Positions 60,425 to 64,000 of a stretch of DNA of 64,000 nt are shown one piece after another (position 1 is the stretch's first letter; every line of letters starts with the position of its first letter). The DNA comes from Bordetella sp. H567 (GTDB lineage Bacteria; Pseudomonadota; Gammaproteobacteria; Burkholderiales; Burkholderiaceae_B), in contig NZ_CP012334.1 in assembly GCF_001704295.1 (NCBI RefSeq), positions 3,298,084 to 3,362,083 on the forward strand. Direction: 5' to 3'. Both the position numbers and the translations under genes were made by a program. Under the pieces are notes generated by a model. The model searched no databases and was not told the origin of the DNA. It saw only the letters and a list, made by a program, of their open reading frames with translations.

Positions 60425-60487
60425 GACGCCCGGCGTTCCAGGACTCGCGCATCCGGCGGGGCTCGCCAGTTGCTCCTACCCTGCGCC

Positions 60488-62116
60488 ATGTTCCCGGTTC
60501 CCCGCCCTTCCTTGCTTGAGCAGGTTCTGCGCAACGTCGCGCGCCGGTATCGCCTGCCGCCGATACCGGCGCCTGGGATGCCTGTGCCGCCTTCGCTGCC
60601 AACGTCGCCTTCGTCCCCCGTGGCCGCGGGTCAGGCGCCTGGTCCTGCCGCGACGCTGGCCCTTGCCCTCGAGCATGCCCGCGTGGCCATGGAGCGCGGC
60701 GAAACACCGGACGCCGCGCTCAAGCCACTATTCCTGGAGGCGCTGGCCCGCATGATCCATGACGCGATGCAGGCCGAGCATGGGGATCCTGTCTTCCAGG
60801 CCATGGTGCTGCGGCACCGGTTGCCGCGGGTGCGCGAGTACGCATCGCTGTCCGCCCATGCCGATCGCGATCAGCGCCGAGTTCGCGCCATGGTCGACGC
60901 CGTCGCCCATCCCGGCAAGGCGCAAGCACGCGGTGCCGGTCCCGAACGCATGGCACTGGCGCGACTGCACGCCCTGGCGTCATCGGCCGCCTGGGCGGCG
61001 CTTGCCGACAGCGCGCGGCATCTGGCGGGCATGCCGCGGATCTCCAGCGATGCGCCACTGTTGCGCGGCCTGCAAAAGCTGCTCGACGATCCGGCGCTGG
61101 CGCGCTTGCAGCGTGTGGCGGAACTGGCATCGGACGAAGCGGTGCAGCGGCATCAGGCGCTGCTTGACCGCAACGGCCCGCGTGCGGGCAGCCCCGAGGC
61201 AAGCGCACAAGGCTGGACGACACAGCGCCGCGGCGCGGCGGTCGAGGCATCGGCCGCGCGAGTACTGGCCGCCCTTGCCCAACGACTCAATGACACTGAG
61301 CAAGGGCACGACCTCTACCGTGTCGTGACGTCCATGCGCGTGCCGGCGTCGATACCGGGCAACGCGGAGCGGGCCAAGTCGGAATGGGACGCCGTGCTAT
61401 TGCGACGCGCACCGCCCCTTCGTCCGGCATCGGACCACGAAGCGAATCTCGCGGACGACTTCCGGGCCGCCGCCGCCCCGGGCACCCCAAGCCCCGGAAT
61501 CGTCAACGAGAAACCTTCCGCGCCGGCCGGCGCGCCATGCGGCTTGGCCTCAGCGCCCCGTTGGGACATCTGCCTGCTTGTGGAGGCCAAGGCATCCATC
61601 GATGCGGCCGCCACGGATTTCCCCCGCCTGCTGCGCGGCCTGCGCCTGCTGGCGCACGCCGATGCGACCAGCGTTTATCCCTTCGAGACCCAGCAAGGCG
61701 TGGTGTGCCTGCGTGGTGCCTCATTGAAAGCGCTGAAAGCGGATGCCGACGATCCGGCCGGCACGGTGCTCTACTGCTGTGACGTCCCCACCGATACAAG
61801 CACCCGCGTGCTCAGCGCGGCCAGCCGCATGCAGCTGCTCTGCGCACAGGGCAGCCTGGTCTACGCCAGCCGGCTGGCGGAGCAGCAATCCGTGGCCCAC
61901 GCCAACGGGCGCGGGGAACGGCGGTCCGTGGACCACGCCAACGGGCTTGCGGACCAGCAGTCCCTGGATTACCACGATCTGGAACCTGTCTGGGACGAGC
62001 TGCTGGCCTCGCCTCGATGGCACGGGGTGCTGCACCAGTACGCGACCCTGCGGCGCGCCCGCGCATTGATGGTAAACGTCGAGGACCTGGCCGCCGCCAT
62101 CGACGGCGCGGCGTAG
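60488..62116 (+). CDS. Unknown protein with possible PD-(D/E)XK nuclease motif
   Basis: A 542-residue protein not assigned to a family. After a proline-rich N-terminus (about 25-55) comes a long alpha-helical region (55-250). From residue 247 the order of elements recalls a PD-(D/E)XK nuclease: a helix with RRGAAVEAS (Glu253), a strand SEWDAVLL (Asp301), a disordered insert of about 50 residues, a strand WDICLLVEAKAS (Glu366, Lys368) and a following helix DFPRLLRGLRLL. A 12-residue repeat occurs three times at 463-498. ATG 60488 is preferred over a TTG at 60470; neither has a clear ribosome site. Neighbours do not indicate a function. Confidence 0.7.
   Translation: MFPVPRPSLLEQVLRNVARRYRLPPIPAPGMPVPPSLPTSPSSPVAAGQAPGPAATLALALEHARVAMERGETPDAALKPLFLEALARMIHDAMQAEHGDPVFQAMVLRHRLPRVREYASLSAHADRDQRRVRAMVDAVAHPGKAQARGAGPERMALARLHALASSAAWAALADSARHLAGMPRISSDAPLLRGLQKLLDDPALARLQRVAELASDEAVQRHQALLDRNGPRAGSPEASAQGWTTQRRGAAVEASAARVLAALAQRLNDTEQGHDLYRVVTSMRVPASIPGNAERAKSEWDAVLLRRAPPLRPASDHEANLADDFRAAAAPGTPSPGIVNEKPSAPAGAPCGLASAPRWDICLLVEAKASIDAAATDFPRLLRGLRLLAHADATSVYPFETQQGVVCLRGASLKALKADADDPAGTVLYCCDVPTDTSTRVLSAASRMQLLCAQGSLVYASRLAEQQSVAHANGRGERRSVDHANGLADQQSLDYHDLEPVWDELLASPRWHGVLHQYATLRRARALMVNVEDLAAAIDGAA
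61874..61981 (+). repeat. Three in-frame 36-bp units (12-residue repeat)
   Basis: Units at 61874-61909, 61910-61945 and 61946-61981 encode LAEQQSVAHANG, RGERRSVDHANG and LADQQSLDYHDL. The first two end in the same 14 bases and the third has drifted. They lie in the putative nuclease gene between the motif domain and the C-terminal helix. Confidence 0.85.
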
Positions 62117-62151
62117 CGCCGATGCTTGTGGCGGAGGACATCCGCGGATGC

Positions 62152-63381
62152 CTACCGTCGCGGTCCCGGCATCGCGCGCAGCGTGGCGGCCCAGAAGAGC
62201 ATCGCCACCAAACTGACCGTTGCCCCGAGCATGCACACGCCTTGCCAGCCAGCATGGGCATAAGTCACGGTCGCGCTGATCGAACCCAAGCCACTGCCGA
62301 CCGCATAGAAAAGCATGTACAGGCCAACCAGCCGGCCGTGGGCCTGCGGGCGAGTGCGCAAGATCATGCTCTGGCTGGTCACGTGCAAGGCCTGCCCGCC
62401 GAGGTCCAGCAAAACGATACCGGCCAGCAAGCTCCACAGTGAGCGGTCCATCAGCGAAAGCGGCCACCATGCCAGCAAGAGGACAGCGAGCGCGACGGCG
62501 CTGGTGCGCTGGCCAAAACCTTTATCGGCCCATTGCCCCGCACGCGCGGCCGCCAGCGCGCCCGCCACGCCCGCCAGCCCAAACGCGCCGATGGCGGTAT
62601 GCGAAAAGCGCCAGGGCGGCGCGCTCAGCGGCAACACCAGCGCGCTCCAGAAGATATTGAAAGCCGCAAACATTAACAATGCGAGCACGCCGCGTATCTG
62701 CAGCACCCGCTCCTCGCGCAGCAAAGTCAGCATGGAGGCAATCAGCCGGGCATAGCGCAGGCCGTCCGGCGCGGGCGTCAACTTGGGCAATCGCCGCCAC
62801 AGCGGCAGGCCGAGTCCCACCATCAAGCCCGCCGAACACAGATACACGCCCCGCCAGCCAAGCAGATCGCTGACCGCGCCGGCAAATACGCGCGCGAGCA
62901 ACAGGCCAATGAACACGCCGCCCTGGGCCGCGCCTACTACCCTGCCCTGTTCGCCATGGCCGGCCGCGCTGGCCGCATATGCGATTAGCCCCTGGGTCAT
63001 CGCCGTGCCGAGCAAGCCCACGGCCAGCATGCCCGCCAGCAGTACGGCCGTGGAGCCTGCCAGCGCGACCACGCAAAGCGCAAGCACCAAGGCCAGCAAC
63101 TGCGCGACAACAAGACGGCGGCGATCCACCCGGTCGCCGAGCGGGACCAGCAGCAGCAAGGCGAGCGCGCAACCGGCCTGCGTGGCCGTGACGATGCCGC
63201 CGACCGCGGCATGGCTGATGCGGAAGTCCATCGCCAACGCATCCAGCAAAGGTTGCGCATAGTACACATTGGCCACGCTCAAGCCGCTGGCGGCCGCGAA
63301 AAGCAGCACTAGGCCGTCCGGCATGTTCGCCGGCTTGGCGGCCGCCAGCGCTTTGCGCGGCGTCGGGAAGCAGATCGTCAT
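62152..63381 (-). CDS. MFS transporter (arabinose-efflux/YdhP-like)
   Basis: A 409-residue twelve-helix major-facilitator protein. ANVYYAQPLLDALA in helix 1 and VPLGDRVDRRRLV (motif A) identify the drug/sugar efflux branch; GRVVGAAQGGVFIGLLLARVFAGAVSDLLGWR is the central motif C region. The start at 63381 gives the usual N-terminus; a longer frame runs into the promoter region. It is divergent from an HxlR regulator with two palindromes between them, so it is probably derepressed by that regulator's ligand. Confidence 0.9.
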   Translation of the reverse strand: MTICFPTPRKALAAAKPANMPDGLVLLFAAASGLSVANVYYAQPLLDALAMDFRISHAAVGGIVTATQAGCALALLLLVPLGDRVDRRRLVVAQLLALVLALCVVALAGSTAVLLAGMLAVGLLGTAMTQGLIAYAASAAGHGEQGRVVGAAQGGVFIGLLLARVFAGAVSDLLGWRGVYLCSAGLMVGLGLPLWRRLPKLTPAPDGLRYARLIASMLTLLREERVLQIRGVLALLMFAAFNIFWSALVLPLSAPPWRFSHTAIGAFGLAGVAGALAAARAGQWADKGFGQRTSAVALAVLLLAWWPLSLMDRSLWSLLAGIVLLDLGGQALHVTSQSMILRTRPQAHGRLVGLYMLFYAVGSGLGSISATVTYAHAGWQGVCMLGATVSLVAMLFWAATLRAMPGPRR

Positions 63382-63388
63382 GGATACA

Positions 63389-63413
63389 AACCAGTTTCGA
63401 TTAAAAACTGGTT
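63389..63413. promoter_or_regulatory. HxlR-type operator, site 1
   Basis: AACCAGTTT, 7-base spacer, AAACTGGTT: a perfect 9-bp inverted repeat, eight bases upstream of the MFS start codon. It shares the CAGTTT/AAACTG half-sites with site 2 at 63428-63442. Confidence 0.65.
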
Positions 63414-63427
63414 GAATGGTAGAGCAG

Positions 63428-63442
63428 GCAGTTTTAAACTGC
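63428..63442. promoter_or_regulatory. HxlR-type operator, site 2
   Basis: GCAGTTT-T-AAACTGC, a perfect 15-bp palindrome, lies 58-72 bases before the HxlR start. Sites 1 and 2 are centred about 34 bases apart, roughly three helical turns, so two dimers could bind the same face. Confidence 0.65.
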
Positions 63443-63499
63443 AACCAGATAGCGCCCCGTTCCCCTCGAACGAGCGATTCTTCATCGGAGAAAAGCGAA

Positions 63500-63949
63500 A
63501 TGCCGCCCCGCAAGCCCATGACCGAGGAGACGTGCCCCGTCGCCCGCACCGTCGATGTGGTTGGCGACCGCTGGTCCCTGCTGATCGTGCGGGATGCGTT
63601 CGACGGCATGCATCGCTTCGGTGACTTCCAACGCAGCCTGGGCATGGCCCGTAATATCCTCTCCGATCGCCTGCACCGGCTGGTCCAGGCCGGGATCCTG
63701 GAAACGCGGCCCGCATCGGATGGCAGCGCTTACCAGGAATACGCCCTGACCCCAAAGGGCGAAAGCCTTTTTCCGGTCGTGGTGGCACTTCGGCAATGGG
63801 GCGAACAGCACCTGTTCTCCCGCGACGAGCCGTACTCCAGGTTGCTCGACAGGAAGACGGGTAAGCCCATCCCTTTCATGGCCCCGTTGGACAGCCGCGG
63901 CGCCGAATTGCTGCCGGAAAAAACCGAAGTACGGAAAGTGCCGCGATAG
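63500..63949 (+). CDS. HxlR-family regulator
   Basis: A 149-residue winged-helix regulator. ETCPVARTVDVVGDRWSLLIVRDAF carries the single conserved cysteine (Cys11) that many HxlR proteins use to sense electrophiles or oxidants. FGDFQRSLGMARNILSDRLHRLVQAGIL is the recognition region, followed by YALTPKGESLFPVVVALRQWGE. GGAG precedes the ATG at 63500. It is divergent from the MFS pump and probably represses both genes through the two palindromes between them. Confidence 0.92.
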   Translation: MPPRKPMTEETCPVARTVDVVGDRWSLLIVRDAFDGMHRFGDFQRSLGMARNILSDRLHRLVQAGILETRPASDGSAYQEYALTPKGESLFPVVVALRQWGEQHLFSRDEPYSRLLDRKTGKPIPFMAPLDSRGAELLPEKTEVRKVPR

Positions 63950-64000
63950 CGGTCCTGGCCACGGCGGCATCCGCCGGACGCTTCACATCGCGCCCAGCAT

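Noticed and set aside
63950-64000. Possible start of a minus-strand gene at the right edge (CAT at 63998-64000)
   Set aside because: Only 51 bases are available, with no ribosome site visible in the window and no recognisable residues.

Overview
The window is GC-rich (mid to high 60s per cent by eye), densely coded DNA from a betaproteobacterium of the Alcaligenaceae, most probably Bordetella or a close relative such as Achromobacter. The main evidence is three orphan Bug/TctC-type periplasmic receptors, many SDR enzymes and FCD/IclR/LysR/MocR regulators, a Kdo-hydroxylase homologue, and a GlpSTPQUV-type polyol importer. No rRNA, tRNA, CRISPR array, transposase or prophage gene was seen. The region reads as chromosomal metabolic and transport territory made of regulator-plus-target modules.

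Layout. 1-3.1 kb: the 3' part of a NodT-type outer-membrane efflux factor, a YpfH-like esterase and a quinone-oxidoreductase-like dehydrogenase. 3.2-9.6 kb: an IclR regulator divergent from an operon of SDR, MmgE/PrpD, Bug receptor and a dimeric alpha/beta-barrel protein, followed by a second Bug gene; a perfect inverted repeat lies between regulator and operon. 9.7-15.3 kb: a Kdo-hydroxylase homologue, then an AttEFGH-like set (ABC ATPase, FtsX-like permease, CrtC/AttH-like lipoprotein). 15.5-16.1 kb: an unknown protein.

16.1-28.5 kb is the most striking block. A GMC oxidoreductase and a shikimate-dehydrogenase-like enzyme are divergent from a GntR/FCD regulator. Then come a beta-keto acid cleavage enzyme, a 3-hydroxyacyl-CoA-dehydrogenase-type enzyme and an SDR, divergent from a branched-chain-amino-acid-type ABC importer (with fused LivM-LivG) and a further SDR. 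The same AT-rich 13-bp palindrome occurs in both divergent promoter regions, so the block looks like one regulon for uptake and oxidation of an unidentified hydroxy acid.

28.5-33.5 kb: an operon of SDR, fused 2-oxo acid dehydrogenase E1 alpha-beta, E2 and a FadR-type GntR regulator, divergent from an enolase-superfamily enzyme. 34.9-40.9 kb: a complete GlpSTPQUV-like ABC importer whose two ATPases are degenerate in complementary ways. 41-44.8 kb: a PHB-depolymerase-like gene between two 35-bp direct repeats, a MocR regulator and a third Bug receptor. 45-50.5 kb: a DUF4232-like protein, a DHA2 MFS pump, a small unknown gene, a decayed tag fragment, an alpha/beta hydrolase, a VOC protein and an msrB-msrA pair. 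50.5-64 kb: regulator/target pairs (NimT/NimR-like; YbfB-like MFS with LysR; LysR with PdxI-like aldo-keto reductase; ArsR with AHSA1; MFS with HxlR), several with visible palindromic operators, plus a 542-residue unknown protein with a possible PD-(D/E)XK nuclease motif.

Functions come from recognising motifs and family architecture in the sequence. No database search was run, so substrate assignments are inferences.
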